The notes: generated from the letters alone by a model not told the origin. A stretch of 64,000 nt of DNA from Eopsaltria australis (GCA_034509425.1 JAVTVJ010000076.1:5580001-5644000), one strand, 5' to 3'; positions 26,453-39,466 are shown, counted from the stretch's first letter. Program-made: numbers and translations.

Positions 26453-28780
26453 GCTGGTCCCTTCTGTTCTCAGTGTCCTTGAGCGAGAAAAATGTATCTT
26501 TTATTGCTGTCTTTTTAGAGAAGCACTCCGAGTAAGCATTTCTAGGATTAGTGAGCAGGAGGATACTCCCATGACAGAGCTGCATTTCCAGTCTCATGCA
26601 GTGTGTGAACAGCAGGCAATAAAGTTGTCTGGTTTCTCCCAGAAGACCATGTTTTGCCTACAGAACCTACATTTTGGGGGATGACAAAAAAAGAAAAGGA
26701 AAGATATGATTTTGTTGCTAAGTCAAGACCTATGTTGGGAGGAAAACAAACAACTTCTACTTAAAAAAATAAAATACAATTTTTTGGATTGGCAGACATT
26801 TTGTTCACAACACGTCAAGTCTTTGCATTGTGGAAGTCTAAGAAAACCATTTTTCCAAGTATAAACATGTTTCGATGGGTTGTGTCTATATGTGTTTCAA
26901 TTTTCAGATAGTTGTATTTACAATTTATAATATACCAAAGAAGGCTCAGCAAATACAGAGGTTGCAAAACTCAACTAAGCAATGCTCCAACAGTCTATTG
27001 ACTATTTGTTCAATTATTACTTAATATTAATTGAGATGCTTTATTTTCTGCTAAACCCTACATTTAAATTCCTTTTTTTTCTTTTTTTTATTATTATTGA
27101 GTTGCCATGAGCTAAAAGGAACTCCTGCAGTGATTCTTCCAGGATTGTGTGTGCTTTTTATCACACTTTGGTCATCAACACTGGCAGCATGTTAATTAAC
27201 TCAGCTGTGAATGACTCCCTGCTTTTTGCCAGGTTTTCTATTGTAAAATAAAAGAAGGACCAGAAGAATAAAGAAAACAGTGCTTTTGTAGCCAACAGGG
27301 AATGGGAAAGTTCTTTTCTCATGATATTATTTTCAGCGATGGCCTCGCTGTGGATAGTCCCCATACTGTAATTTCTTTTATGTCAAGCAGTGACATCAGT
27401 TGGAAGAGGATAATATAAAGCAGTATCACTTCATACAGACATAAAACCTCCCAAATATTGGAAAGCAACCCATTGGTTTGGGATTGCTTCCTTTTCAGTA
27501 CTCCTCAAGTGAAAATTCCTCTCTTAAGAAGTCTGAGAAACAGCTGTTAATGGAAGTATAGCAGAAACTCTGTTGCTACACACTCCTCTTTCAATTATTA
27601 TCATACTGCTGAATTTGCCCATGTTGCAGCACTGACCTATTGTGCAAAATGGAATCCAGGCCTTGACATTGTGGACTAAGGATTCACACAGAAAGACCAC
27701 CACCCTAGCAATGTCTAGGACAAAAAATTTTAAAATCCAAGGAAGTTTTTTAGAAGATTTTAGAATATGTGACGCATATCATCCTTGTAGTGAATTCTTT
27801 CATATGTAAGTGAATTCTAAGCAGTATCAACACACTGTTTTACATTCTGTGATGCTACATTTTTCTCATTATTCTACTGAAACCCCCCCTAAGCTCTTCT
27901 CTTTTAAGGGATTTTGGTTATCTTTTGGTTTTGGGTTTTTTTGATACATTTTTTCTGTACAAGTTTAGAAACATGCACCATTTTTTGAGATGCTTTGGGA
28001 CTCCCAGTTGAAAACTTTGTGAATCCAAGTTTTTCATACCATGACAGGTTAAAATATCTGTGATTCAAATATACCAACATAAGTTGATATAGACAAGTAA
28101 TAGAAAAAACTTTATATCAAAAGGAGCTACTTTTCTGTTTCTTAGTTTTGGTATGAATTGATATTCTTGAAAGAGCTTACAGTCTACAGGAAGAATTCCA
28201 GCACCATAGAGTTAATAGCCACCCTCCCCTCCTGGTTTGAGGCAAGAATTTCATCTGTAAACCCAACTCAACTCTCTTTTACTTTACTTTTAAACTGATA
28301 TAGAAATCTTCTTAGCAATGCTAGTAATTCAGCCTAAAGGGACATGAAGTAATTTCTTTTGGTTTTTTTGTGTCCCCCCGCCCCCCCCCCCCCCCACAGT
28401 CTTGAGGAGTACAAAAACAGTTCAGCTCACTTGTTTTTCCATTCACAAGTCTCTCACACAGCAAAAAATAGCAAAAAGAAGCTGAATGTGAAAAGTAGCA
28501 AGTAATTCTCACATTGCTATTCTGAAAACCTGCTAATTACCTCACAAAGCTCAGTTGTCTCACTTTAGTTTTCAGTGAAGGCTTGACAAAAGATAACAAG
28601 TTTCAGTGAAATAATTTTATTATATTAATTGGGACACTAAGACTAATTAAACTCTGCTTTTGCATTGTTTTCAACAGTAAAAGACAAAGAAATTCAGTAT
28701 CATAGTTCATACATGGCAAGCAGAGACAATGGACTATGTTTTTAATGTAATTATTTAGAGTCCATTGTAAAATGGGAAGC
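26453..28780. other. Unique AT-rich non-coding sequence with a poly-C tract
   Basis: No gene is recognised. An imperfect stem at 27469-27492 (ggaaagcaaccca against tgggattgcttcc, one bulge on each arm) and a poly-C run at 28374-28395 are the only structures that stand out. Confidence 0.5.
28374..28395 (+). repeat. Poly-C tract (G-run on the minus strand)
   Basis: Six C, one G, then fifteen C in a row. The minus strand therefore carries a long G run capable of G-quadruplex formation. It lies about 385 bases before the solo LTR at 28.78 kb and inside otherwise AT-rich sequence. Its length is also a place where assembly or sequencing errors are likely. Confidence 0.9.
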
Positions 28781-29055
28781 TGTAAACACTTAAAGAGCAC
28801 AATTGTCTCCAAACACTTTCAAAGAAGGAACTTTCCATAAGATAAGCCACCAGAACAGGAACTTGACATAAGCACAGATAGTAAATAGGAAGGTGTCAAT
28901 TCCAGGCCTAATGAAGGTGAATATTTGGAAATTAGCACACAGGACAAAAATTGCACTGTGCAGACCATGGGAAAGGAAACAACTGCTTACACCCATGCCA
29001 GCCCAAGTTGTGGGAACACCGGGGACCACCCTTTGGATACCCAAAACTTGGACTG

Positions 29056-29061
29056 TATAAA
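29056..29061 (+). promoter_or_regulatory. TATA box of the 28.78-kb solo LTR
   Basis: The motif tataaa sits in a GC-richer setting (gactgtataaaggtgg) about 275 bases into the LTR and about 200 bases before its poly(A) signal, as expected for a retroviral U3 promoter. Whether it is still active cannot be told from sequence. Confidence 0.75.
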
Positions 29062-29259
29062 GGTGGTACCTGCAGAAGAATGACTCTGGATCCCTCACCA
29101 CCAAGAGGACCAGAGTGAAGAAGGACCAGCAGGATGCCACAGGATCCACTGGGTGGTGATATCTTTCTACTTAATCTGTCTGTCTGTCTTTCCCTTGCTC
29201 TCTTTCTGCCCCCCCTCTTTCCTGTTTCTTTCTATCTCTTTACCTCACATTTGCTGTTA

Positions 29260-29265
29260 AATAAA
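29260..29265 (+). terminator. Poly(A) signal of the 28.78-kb solo LTR
   Basis: A canonical aataaa hexamer lies downstream of the LTR's TATA box and 77 bases before the LTR end, in the position of the R/U5 polyadenylation signal. Confidence 0.75.
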
Positions 29266-29342
29266 ATCCATACTACTGACTTTGACATAGGATTTTGTTT
29301 GCATCTTAATTTGGGCAGAGACATCTCTTAATAATCATAACA

Positions 29343-32300
29343 GAAGCTTAAGGAGAATGTAATCCTCTCATGTCATTGCACAAGTGAATGGTCACATCAT
29401 TTGCAGCTTCAGTGTCCTGCAGGTAGTACTGTATGGTGCCTAACATGAGGAGTGGTCTTCTAACCCTAACAATGTGACTTAGAGCTTGTGTATACAGGAA
29501 TAGGAGAGATAGTGCAATTAATCAAGAAGTATTTATAAATAAGACATATCTCTTAACTGATCAACTATAACTTGGTTAGTCACAATCATTGCGGCCATTA
29601 GGCAATGGGCTTTTCACATATTTAAGATTTTAATAATTTTCAACAACTTGCATCAAATAATTCACATATTTTTTTCTCCATGTCTCCCCACAGATAGTAA
29701 TCAAATTAGTGGGAAATTATTTAATGAAATAAAGACTTAAATTAATTTTTCCAGAATGCTATGTTTTTCAACAATCAGAAAAAAGCCTAATTCCTTGAAA
29801 TAAGACCTTTCCCCACCCCCCCTCAAGGTTTTGATTTAGCTAAGATTTTGATTTGGCACTAAGAGTAGGACATCTGTGATGAAGTTATTTTCTTTTCTGT
29901 AATCTCACTTGCTGAGCCTGATGCAGTCAGTGTGCATTCAGACTACCTCAGCCTGTACAGAACAAGAATGGTATATGATCAGTTCATTCACAAAGTATGG
30001 AGGGAGAAAAGACTCAGTCATCATCACCCTGAGACTGTTTGAATTCTGTTCTAACAAAGGTTCATTTCTCATTTGCTTGCGACTATTTGAACTTCTTTCT
30101 GGTGAACAAACTTAAATTGCTGCTCTATACAGCATTCTGGCAGGGACTGATGAGACACCTCTTGATCCCTCCTAAAGCAGCTGATCAATTTCACATAAGA
30201 AGTTTCAGAATACTTACTTGGAGAGACTTGGAAAAGCCATCAGTTAAGGCCTTCAGTTTCAAGAAATCAGAGAATAAATGTGCCTTCCATCATCAGCTCA
30301 GAAGAATATAACACTGTCAAATGCAAAACAGAATTTCTTTCATGTTGAAGAGAGACGGAAGATTATCACAAACTATGGCTATCATGATAGTTAGGTTTCT
30401 GCTTTTGAAAAAATAAGGTCCAGTGTGCACAGTTAAAGGAGAAATTTGAACAGAATTTTATCAGCCATTGAGTAAAATAATTTTTTTACTACTACCTTTC
30501 CACATTTTTAGATTTACAGATTTTTTTTCTTTTAATCTCACAGAAGAAATATTGTTTTTTCTTAACATCAGAATACTGAAGTTTACCTTTTGCTATTTAT
30601 CTTACTGAGGGGCTGAAGCCTAGATCCACCCTCTTAAGAAACTATTTTACAGTTATCTCAAATGGAACTGAGTTTTCTGCAAGCCTCAACTCCTAACTTG
30701 TAACTGTGAGAAATCACTTTCCTTTTTCAAATTAAACTTTTGGCTTGTTCTAAACATGAACATTGAACAGAGGTAATTTCACAACTTTTAGAGTAAGTGG
30801 GCAATCGTGCATGTATGAAACAATAGCACTTCTGCTGATGGTTTCCAAAAAATGTGGAAAACTAGGAGTTTTAGGGCAGCTGACAATAATTTTGCTAATT
30901 TTGCTCTAAGTGAGAGGTAGCTATTACTGGTGAAGTCTAAGCATGTCTTATTGAGAAGAATCTTGTGTGAGCTGGCAGACAAAGGACAAATTTCACATAC
31001 TGCAAAAAGATTTCCTGAGGTGAATCACACCCATATTTTAATGATCCATTTATATGTTTGGAAAAGGAGCCTGATGTGCAAAATATCAATGTGATTATGA
31101 GAAGTATGTACATAGAGGGACAGGCAGGAATGACACGTGTGTGTGTGTGTGTGTGTGTGTGTGATTATTTCCATTTTATTCCTCTTTGACATGAAATAAG
31201 TAATTTAAAAAAATATTGGTTGGTTTTTTTGCCACAGGAAAAAGGAAAGATCAAAGGACAGGCAACCTATGATTCCCACTACTTTACAGTATTGAGAAAC
31301 AGGATATGCTGAGAATATTACATAAATATAACAGCACTGTTGGTATTTCCAACTGGTATTTCTTTCAAAACCCATGGATGTATTTCATCCAATCCACATG
31401 CATCACAGCTCTTATGTTTATTTGTTCACTTGCATCATACAGATGCATTGCACAAACCTGCAGTAGAAATACTATAAAAGTAATGAGATCAAATGAGAAG
31501 AAGCACTATTTTTAGATCTGCAATAATTTTACCATGGAACTGTGTGTCATACACCAAACTGGGTGCAGTTAATAACCGAAATTTATGTGGTACAGGGCTG
31601 CCACTAATTAGGTTACCTGTAATGAAATACAAGGCTTTTAATTTTTTTTTTAAGTGTGTTTACGCAGTATCTATACATTTTAGGATGGATTCTTTGTTAC
31701 TATGAAAGTTTTGTTTCCAGGAGGATAATCTGAATAAAATTAGACTTTAAAAAAGGATACTTTCTGCAATGAAACATGTAACTGGGAATCAATGATAAAT
31801 AATCTGTAAAGTCCTGAAGAGAACACGTTCTTGATTCCTATTGGGTTAATATTTTAATCAACAACTCAAATGATATTAAATAGGTACTGATGATGTTTTT
31901 AGAGGGCATCAAAATAGATGGAAAAACAAGTAATAGAAATGTCAAGTCTGAATCAGTTCATAACATGTTGGATACATGTTTTGTTAAGGAGAAATATAGA
32001 TATGCACATGTGAGTAAGTAGGGCAAAACCATAAGACTTTGAGAAACATGTCTAGGGAATGGAGGAGGCACAGGGGGATTCTGAAGTATCACAGTTGTTA
32101 AATAACTCAACATGATATTCCAAGTGGGTATTTTGAACAGCCAGATTAATATGCGGTTGGAATAAGCAAAGAGGTAAACACTAAATATCTTTAAATATTA
32201 CGTTTTTTCCTTTATTTGGTACTATGACACTCTAGAAATCCATAGCCGGTTCTGACATCTATTTTGAGAGGTTACTGAAAAATTGAAGGCTCAGAGACTG

Positions 32301-34214
32301 AACCAAAATACATGAAGGATTATAAAATGCATTCCAATGAAACACTCAGGTAGTTCAGTCTATTATATTATCAGAGAAATGGTTATGACTGTTATGGTCC
32401 ATAAGTGCTTACACTTGTTAATAGAGAAAAAATAGGCACTTGCTAATAAAAAGCCCTTAAATTTAGAACCTAATACGTTACATTAACAAGGCAAGAAATT
32501 GCAGCTAACTTCAAAATGAAATAAATTGCCCATTTATTTTAAAGTTAACATACTTGACTACTTAAATACCTTATCAAGAGCTGTGGTGACTCTCTCTTTT
32601 CAAATCAGGGAAGGATTTTTTTAAGGTCAATTAACCATAGATTTTGAACTTCTGGAAGGATTAACTTGGGGAATACAGTATATCAGAAAACAGACAAGCA
32701 TCAAAATCCCTCCTACATTACATTTACCCAACAGGAAAGTTAATCTTTTGCAATCAATGCATATTAGTTTTCTCATTCTAGAAACAATATCCGTCTGATG
32801 ATCCCCAGATGTCACACAATAGCCAGTACATTGTCATAGCTGATTCCCAGAAATGTGGATTTCTGATAGGTTAGAACATTGTAAGTTTGTTTAAATCTAA
32901 TATTCCACTCTGGTTTTAGAGTGTTGCACCTTTAAGTAAACTACACAACTAAACAAGGATTAGTCATTTGTATCTGTTATGTATTATATTGTAGAATAAT
33001 ATAAATAATTCTTTAAAACCCTACGACCTCTAAACAGTATTACTTCCCAGAAGATTTCTGTGTTAACTGGGATAATTCAGAATGTGGTGTCTGAGCCAAA
33101 TAAAACTTCTGAACTTCAGGGGATAAAATCCATCATTCTGCCTACTGGGCAATATTTTGTCTCCTAAGTTTACATTGTAAAGACATTCCCGGTTGCAAGT
33201 TTGTTCTCTTTAACACACACTGATTCTGCAAAAACAGGTTTTTATATGTGAATATCTTCTATGCATCAGACAATAAGTTTTCTTCATGCTTAACATAGGT
33301 TTTTACAGTGTATCCACTCTCATCATATTTGAGGATTTTTCTTTTGGTACTCGTCCTCATGGTATTGGAACATTTTTGTTTTAGCACTTTTAGTTTCCTA
33401 AATACAATCAATAAACTGTGATTAAATGTATATTTAAAGCTATGAGTGAAGGTATTTTTATGGGGAGATATAATAAACTTTACTCAAGCATGTAGTCAAA
33501 CTCTGAAAGGACTGAAAAAATTTTAACCTAGCATGTTTCAAAAAGATCCATTCAACACAAAATCACATTCCAATTTACCTGATTGTCTGTGATTTGCTTT
33601 CATTTTGTGTCTATACAAAGAATCATATTGGTTTTATACAAACTCATTCACTCATCTCAAAATTTCCCTTAGAGATACGAAAATGAGAAAAAGAAAATTA
33701 TTATTTCAAGATAGCTGTAAAAAACATACTTAATATTTTTTATTTTTTTTTATTTCACATATTCTTTTCCTTTTCTATATTTTCAATTTTTCTCTCTTGT
33801 TCTGTTTCAATATCTAAAAAAAATCCCTTGAAAACTGGACAATTCAATTCAGGAACATCTGTTGTAGGTGTCATTTTTATTATAGCACCACCCTTCGCCC
33901 ATTTTCTAACTTTTACTAATTTTTCTTTCGTGAAATTCAAGCATATTCACTCATACTAAGTATCTGCATTCTTTCACCAGCCATCTGTTAATTCACCACC
34001 AAAAAACTCATCTCATTTGTTTTTAAAATTTTACATATTTTCATACTGCTTTGACTTTTTCAAAGAGCTGACAATCTTGAAAATAGCCTTGTATACGAGT
34101 GAAATTATCAGCGCAAGTTGCATTTCTTAAAATATTTCAAGTTTGTCAAAACTTTATAAGGACATAAAAAGTAGTTTTTTTGTGACAATTTCAAAGAATG
34201 ATGGAGTTATACAA
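29343..34214. other. Unique AT-rich non-coding sequence
   Basis: No gene or clear mobile element. A (GT)n microsatellite at 31137-31163 is listed separately. Around 31.85-31.98 kb there is faint LINE-like wording but not enough for a call. Open frames of 60-90 codons show no domain. Confidence 0.5.
31137..31163 (+). repeat. (GT)n microsatellite, about 13 units
   Basis: An uninterrupted alternating gt run of 27 bases. Such tracts vary in length between individuals. Confidence 0.95.
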
Positions 34215-36325
34215 TTTTAAACTCACAGAAACATATTTAAAGGTCATCTAGTCCAGCTACCATGGACAAGAATATCTTTCACTGCAACAGGCTGCTCAGC
34301 CTTGTCCAACCTCACCTTGAACACTTCCAATGATGGGACATCCACAAGCTGTCTGGGAAACCTGTTCCAGTGTCATCATAAAAAAAAAAAAAATTAAATC
34401 TTTCTTATATCCAATCTAAATCTACTTTCAGTTTAAAACCATTGCCCTTTGTCCCATCATTACAGGTCCTGATGAAAAGGTTTCCTTCATATTTCTTATA
34501 AGTCCCCATTAAGTATCAAATGGTCACAACGAGGTGTCTTCAGAGCCTTCTCTAATCCAGGCTGAACAGAGTCTGGTTCCGCAGGAGAGGTGTTCTGCCC
34601 TTTGATCATTCCTGTGGCCCTCCTCTGGACCCACTCCAACAGGTCCATGTCTTTCTTGTGTTGGAACCCCAAAATTGGATGCAGCACTTCAGGTGGGGTC
34701 TCCAAGAGTAGACTAAAGGGGGAGTATCACCTCCCTCATCATGCTGGCCACACTCCTCTCATGCAACCCAAGGTATGGGTACAAGTGCACACTACCAGCT
34801 CATTTACAGCTTTTCAACCACCAGTATCCTTAAGGCTCTTTACAGGGCTGCCCCAGTTGTTTCATCCCCAAGTCTGTACCAACACTGGAGATTGCCCTGA
34901 TCCATGTGCAGGACCTTGCACTTGATGTTGTTGAACTTAATGAGGTTCACACAAGTTCATTCCTCAAGCCTCTCAAGGTTCATCTGAATGACTCTCCACC
35001 CATCTAGCAAATCATCTGCACTACTCATCTTGGTGTCATCTGCAAACTTGCACTTTATCCCACTGTCTGTGCCACTGACAAAGATATAAATAATGTTCCT
35101 GTACAGACCTTGGGCGGACAGCACTTGTTACTGATTTCCACCTATAAATAAAGTTGTTGACTGTAACTATCTGCATTTCCATGCAGACAATTCCTAGCTC
35201 AGCTAACAGTTCATGTTGTGGTTAGCCAGAGTGTGCAATTTAGCCCCATGCAGCCACTTGCTATCTCCTCCACCACTGGTCTGGGGGAGACAGCTGGAAG
35301 GGTAAAAATGAGAAAACTTGGACACTGAGGTAGACAGTTCAATAGGTAAAGCAAAAGCCATGCACACAAGGAAAGCAAAACAAGGAATTCATTCACCACT
35401 TCCCATGGGCAGGCAGATGTTCAGTCATCTCCAATACATCAGGGCTCCATCACACATAGTGCTGACTTGGGAAGACAAACACCACCCACTCTGAACATCA
35501 CTCCCTTCCTCCTTCTTCTCCCCAGCTTTATGTACTGAGCATGATGTCACAGGGTTTGAAAGATCCCTGTGGTCATTTGGGGTCACCTGTCCCAGCTGTC
35601 TCCCCTCCTAACTTCTTGAGCACCCCAGACTCCTTACTGGTGGAGCAGCACAAGAAGTAGAAAAGCCCTTGATGCTGTGCAAGTGTTGCTCAGCACTAAT
35701 AAAATTATTTCAGTATTATTAACACTGTTTCCAGCCCAAATCTGAAACATCGATCCATACTAGCTACTACTAAGAGTAGCCAACCACCACATTCCATCAA
35801 AACCGTAAGTCTCCAGTTTAAAATAGGTATGTTGTGATGGACCACATCAAAGCTTTTACAGAGATCTAGGTAGGTGACATCCATAGCTATTCCCCTCTCG
35901 AGGGAAGTAGTGACTCTATTGTAGGCCACTACATCAGCCAGGCACAATTTGCCCTTGGAGAAGCCATTATGGCAGTCTCTAATCACCTCCCTGTCTTCCA
36001 TATATTTTGACATATCTCAGGGAGGATCTGTTCGATGATCTTACTATCCAAAGAAGTAAGGCTGACGGGTCACTAATTTTCCAAGTACTCCTCTTTACCC
36101 TTTTTAAGAATGGGGGCAATAGTCTGCCTTCTCCAGTCACTGGGGACTTTACCTGAATGCTAGACCTTTTGAAATATGATGGAAAGCGACTCAGCAACTA
36201 CATCATCCCACTCCCTCAGGATCCTGAGATGTATCTCATCTAGTCCCATGGACTTCTGTATGTGTAGATCCCTTAGGTGAGCTCAGTCCTCACCTTCATT
36301 TATGATGGGAGGACTATTTCTAATG
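34215..36325 (-). mobile_element. Long CR1 LINE fragment split by an LTR
   Basis: Read on the minus strand, the order runs from the reverse-transcriptase N-terminal half (36325 down to about 35778) to the rest of ORF2 (about 35213 down to 34490), then the 3' UTR and tail (about 34490 to 34215). The frame at 36013-35705 reads M-S-K-Y-M-E-D and then the conserved D-L-C-K-S-F-D motif of the RT palm. The frame at 34705-34496 carries the C-terminal L-L-E-W-V-Q-R-R-A-T block. The two CR1 halves are separated by an LTR, and removing it would make the CR1 blocks contiguous. A run of A at 34379-34393 expands a short A-run in the 3' UTR. Stops and frameshifts make the copy non-functional. The far 5' part (endonuclease) is absent. 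It is the longest CR1 copy in the window. Confidence 0.9.
35214..35775 (-). mobile_element. LTR of an avian endogenous retrovirus nested in CR1 (family A)
   Basis: On the plus strand it starts tgttgtggttagcc and shares with the 24.2-kb LTR the blocks 'ggtaaagcaaaagcc', 'aaaacaaggaattcatt', 'cttcccatgggcaggca' and 'caacactgtttccagc' or close variants. The minus-strand order is therefore U3, a TATA-like cataaa (plus 35526-35531) and R/U5. The poly(A) hexamer is mutated here (attgaa instead of attaaa, plus 35338-35343). The right-hand (5') end is missing about 40 bases relative to the 24.2-kb copy, and CR1 sequence resumes at about 35778. The 5 bases gttca precede the left end, but no matching duplication can be found at the eroded right end. 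Confidence 0.87.
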
Positions 36326-38374
36326 TTACATAGGCTGGGCATATAAAAATATTTTACTAATATTATTGACTATTTTATTGTTCTCAGCATAAAAGCATAT
36401 TACTAATGATGTAAAATAATTGTAATAGTTATTTTTATTTTCATCCAAAATACCCTAATTGTTTAAGATGGTTGCACAAACAGAAAGAATAGAAGTAGTC
36501 ACTTCTGATAAACTCAGCATCTAATACTGAGATAATCTAAAAACTTGGAAGATTTTATTACATTTGATTAAGAGTTTTGGCTCTATTTCATATTGCTTTA
36601 AATAAAAAAAGAAAAAGAAAGATAAAACAAGTACTTTGACTATAAATAAATTCCAAATACTATGCCATGAATACCAGACTTAATACCAGAGAACATAACC
36701 AAGCTGTCCTAAGTAAGAGTACACATTGACTAATCTGCAATAAATATCTATAATACATAAATAATAAATAAATATTTGTGCTTCTAGTTCATGGCAAATA
36801 CAAGATAATTGAATTCAGAGTATTCTTGTTTCTATTAATGGCTATGTTACCGTGAATTACATAGTATTTGCTTTAGGCTGAGTTGCATCTACCTAATAAG
36901 TTACCACAGATCAGCAGATGTATGTCAGTTTTCTACTCACCAACATGTGATTAATATTTAATGTCCTTCATGTGTTACTAACTCTAGCAATTGAACAGCT
37001 TTTAATTGAAATTGCAACTGTCGCTGAAAACCAGTATCTTCAACATATTCATGCTTTTAGTACCTATTGCTGTGCTTTGTGAGGTAAAGTCAATATTTAA
37101 TTTTATCTTTTTTCTTTGCTACATTTCTACTACATGCTGATTTATGTTTTAAAATTCCATCATGCTAATTTACTAATTATTTTCTGGGTGGTCCTCTGCT
37201 ACATCAATTGCCTGCTAAGCTAATCAGACTTCAGGGAATATCTTTCTTTCTAGTCACTGCCAATGTCAAAGTATTCTAGAGGGGAGATGATTAGTGATGT
37301 AGCTTCATTGGGTTTGAAATGTACTGAGGCCTGATCTCCCATTCAGGCACTAAACCTTTGAAATTTTGCTTCATGTCAGAACAGCGCACCTGCTCCTGCT
37401 CAGGGGCACGGATTGAATGAAGGATTTACAAACCCCCAGAGAAGTTCATCTACTTTATCAAGCAATCCTGTCAGTTTTTCTGCAGAGTCCAACTTCTAGT
37501 TATACAATTCCTATGTTTCATCCCTCTGGTTCACCAGTGGGTAAACTAATTTCCTACCTAATGGAAGGATTTGTGACAGCTTAAATGTGACATGAGGCTA
37601 ATGAATTGAACTAGGCTGATTTCAAAACTCATTCCAACAAGAAAGACTTTATGACCTACGAATTGTTTTCACAGCTACAATTCATTTTTAAAGGCGTATT
37701 TAGCTTAGCTCAGAAAAAGTGTTTGAAGTGCCATATCCAAGTCTGAAGTGACTATTTTTATTTTTTTATTCTCTCCCATTCCTCCATCCTCACTCCCACT
37801 GATATCTGGACTGCCTTTCCCTGGTTTCCTTTCACACTTTGCAAATATTGTCTTCTGCTCTACTCCAGCTGGCAGGAATTCAGCAGCTCTCAGTGTTCAC
37901 ATTTGGAATCCATCCTGAGAGGATGAGGGATTGAAGGCAAAGAAAGGAGAATTGGACTATTTTCCCTACATGCTTCTGCAGCTGATCCCACACTTCTCAA
38001 ACTAATTCAGTTACTGATTTCTCAAAGTGTCATCACTAGTGTTATGAGTACAGACATGCAAAGACAGACCATGTGAGCATGTTTCACAGTTCCAAGAGAT
38101 GTCACGGGGGAAATGTTTGCATGGAGAAAAATAGCTACTAGGAAGAACTTCATATTTGCTCTTACCAAGGTGAGAGGTACTTTGCTGAGCTTAAAGATAG
38201 TGCAATAAAAGCTGCCTGTGAAATCATAATTAGCTAATAAAAATAAAGAACTGTATTAAATATTTCTTGCCAGCTGCTCAGCTGAAGTCATGTTAGTGTA
38301 TGCTTTTTATGTAAAACCAGTTTCTGTTGAGAAAAAGAAAATAAAATATAAGCCCTGTTCCTGATAGAAGTCAA
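36326..38374. other. Unique AT-rich non-coding sequence
   Basis: No gene, RNA gene or recognised repeat. The sequence is AT-rich with a few short A-runs (36603-36625) and the usual chance open frames. Confidence 0.55.
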
Positions 38375-39466
38375 ACTAAGGATAGGATGAGAAATTGTCT
38401 AGATGCATGCAGTCAGACAGTTGAACTCAGTGGCTCTATGTTGCTGTGGAGGCCAGTGACCAGTGAGCCTAAGGGCTCTGTCTTGGAATCAGTGCTCTTT
38501 AATATCCTTTCATATATCCTTGATTATTATCAGTGCCACAGACAACTGGATCAAGTACACAGTGATATTGAGTGCAGCCTGGGCAAGTTTTCAGATGACA
38601 CCAAGCTGAGCAGTGCAGTTGACACAGCAGAAGGATGGGATGCCATCCAGAGGAAAGTGGACAAACGTGAAAAGTGGGAACCTCATGAAGTTCAACAAGT
38701 CCAAGTGTAAGGTCCTGTACCTGGGGAGAGAAAATCCCAGAGATGAGTACAGACTGGGTGATGAACTCACCAAGAGCAGCCCTGAGGAGAAAGACTTGAA
38801 TATTCTGTTGGATAAAAGGCTGGACATGAGCCAATAGTGTGTGCTCATAGCCCAGAAAGCCAACCCTATCCTGGGCTGCATCAAAATAGGAGTGGCAGCA
38901 GGGTGGAAAGAGGTGATTCTCCTCTATTCTGCCCTTGTGAGAGCCCGCCTTGAGTACTGTATCCAAATATGAGGTCCTCAGCACAGGAAAGACATAGACC
39001 TGTTGGAGTGGGTTCAGAGGAGGGCCAAAAAGATGATCAGAGGGTAGGAGCAGCTCTCCAATTGAGACAGGTTGAGAGAGCTGAGGTTGTTTAGCCTGCA
39101 GAAGAGAAGGTTCTGGGGATACCTCATTGCAGCCTTTCAGTACATAAAGGGGCCTTATAAAAAAAGATGGAAAGGAACATTTTACACATGCAGATAGTGA
39201 TAGGACAAGCAAGGACGGTTTTAAAGTAGAGAAGTGATTTAAATTGGGTATTAGAAAGAAATTCTTTACTGTGGTGGTGGTGAGGGACTGGAACGAGTTG
39301 TGCAGGGGAGCTGCTGGATGCCCATCCCTGGGAGTGTTCTGTGCTAAATTAGAGGGGGGTCTGATGAGCAACCTGATCTAGAGGGTGGCATCCCTGCCCA
39401 TGGCAGGGGGTTGGAGCTACATGATCTTTAAGATCTCTTCCAACCCAAACCATTCTATGACTATAG
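38375..39466 (+). mobile_element. CR1 LINE fragment, RT domain through tail
   Basis: A relatively well preserved 5'-truncated CR1. From 38387 one frame reads through the RT palm, with the active-site box F-S-D-D-T-K-L at about 38588-38608. A +1 shift near 38670-38680 then moves the rest ([10 protein letters not shown]) into another frame, and a stop follows at about 38836. The C-terminal block and the 3' UTR (39240-39420) follow in normal order. The tail is 'cattctatgactatag' at 39451-39466. It ends only about a dozen bases before the next LTR. The frameshift and stops show it is dead, but the aspartate pair of the RT active site is intact. The antisense strand contains the window's longest open frame (290 codons, 38499-39371), which has no meaning as a protein. 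Confidence 0.92.

Larger units (their letters stand above)
28781..29342 (+). mobile_element. Solo LTR of an endogenous retrovirus with perfect 5-bp target duplication (family C)
   Basis: The element starts tgtaaacact and ends aatcataaca, giving TG...CA ends with matching TGT/ACA termini. It is bounded by the same 5 bases, gaagc, at 28776-28780 and 29343-29347, a target-site duplication that fixes both ends. It carries promoter and polyadenylation signals in the expected order: TATA box tataaa at 29056-29061 and aataaa at 29260-29265, about 200 bases apart. Between them lies a pyrimidine-rich run (29170-29245). The length of 562 bases is normal for an LTR. No internal viral sequence flanks it, so it is a solo LTR. 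A 5-bp duplication is typical of ERVL-like elements and some other groups; I do not assign the subfamily. Confidence 0.92.

Noticed and set aside
27469..27492. An imperfect 12-bp stem as a microRNA candidate
   Set aside because: The arms are too short and bulged, with a very small loop. It does not look like a microRNA precursor.
19530..27730. The shared phrase gcaatgtctaggacaaa near 19.55 and 27.71 kb
   Set aside because: The match is only about 17 bases and the flanks are unrelated, so it is most likely chance.
31850..31980. LINE-like wording
   Set aside because: No ordered series of CR1 or other LINE blocks could be established.
38499..39371. A 290-codon open frame on the minus strand, the longest in the window
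   Set aside because: It lies entirely within the plus-strand CR1 at 38375-39466 and is the antisense of its RT/3' region. The translated sequence is proline/leucine-rich without any domain.
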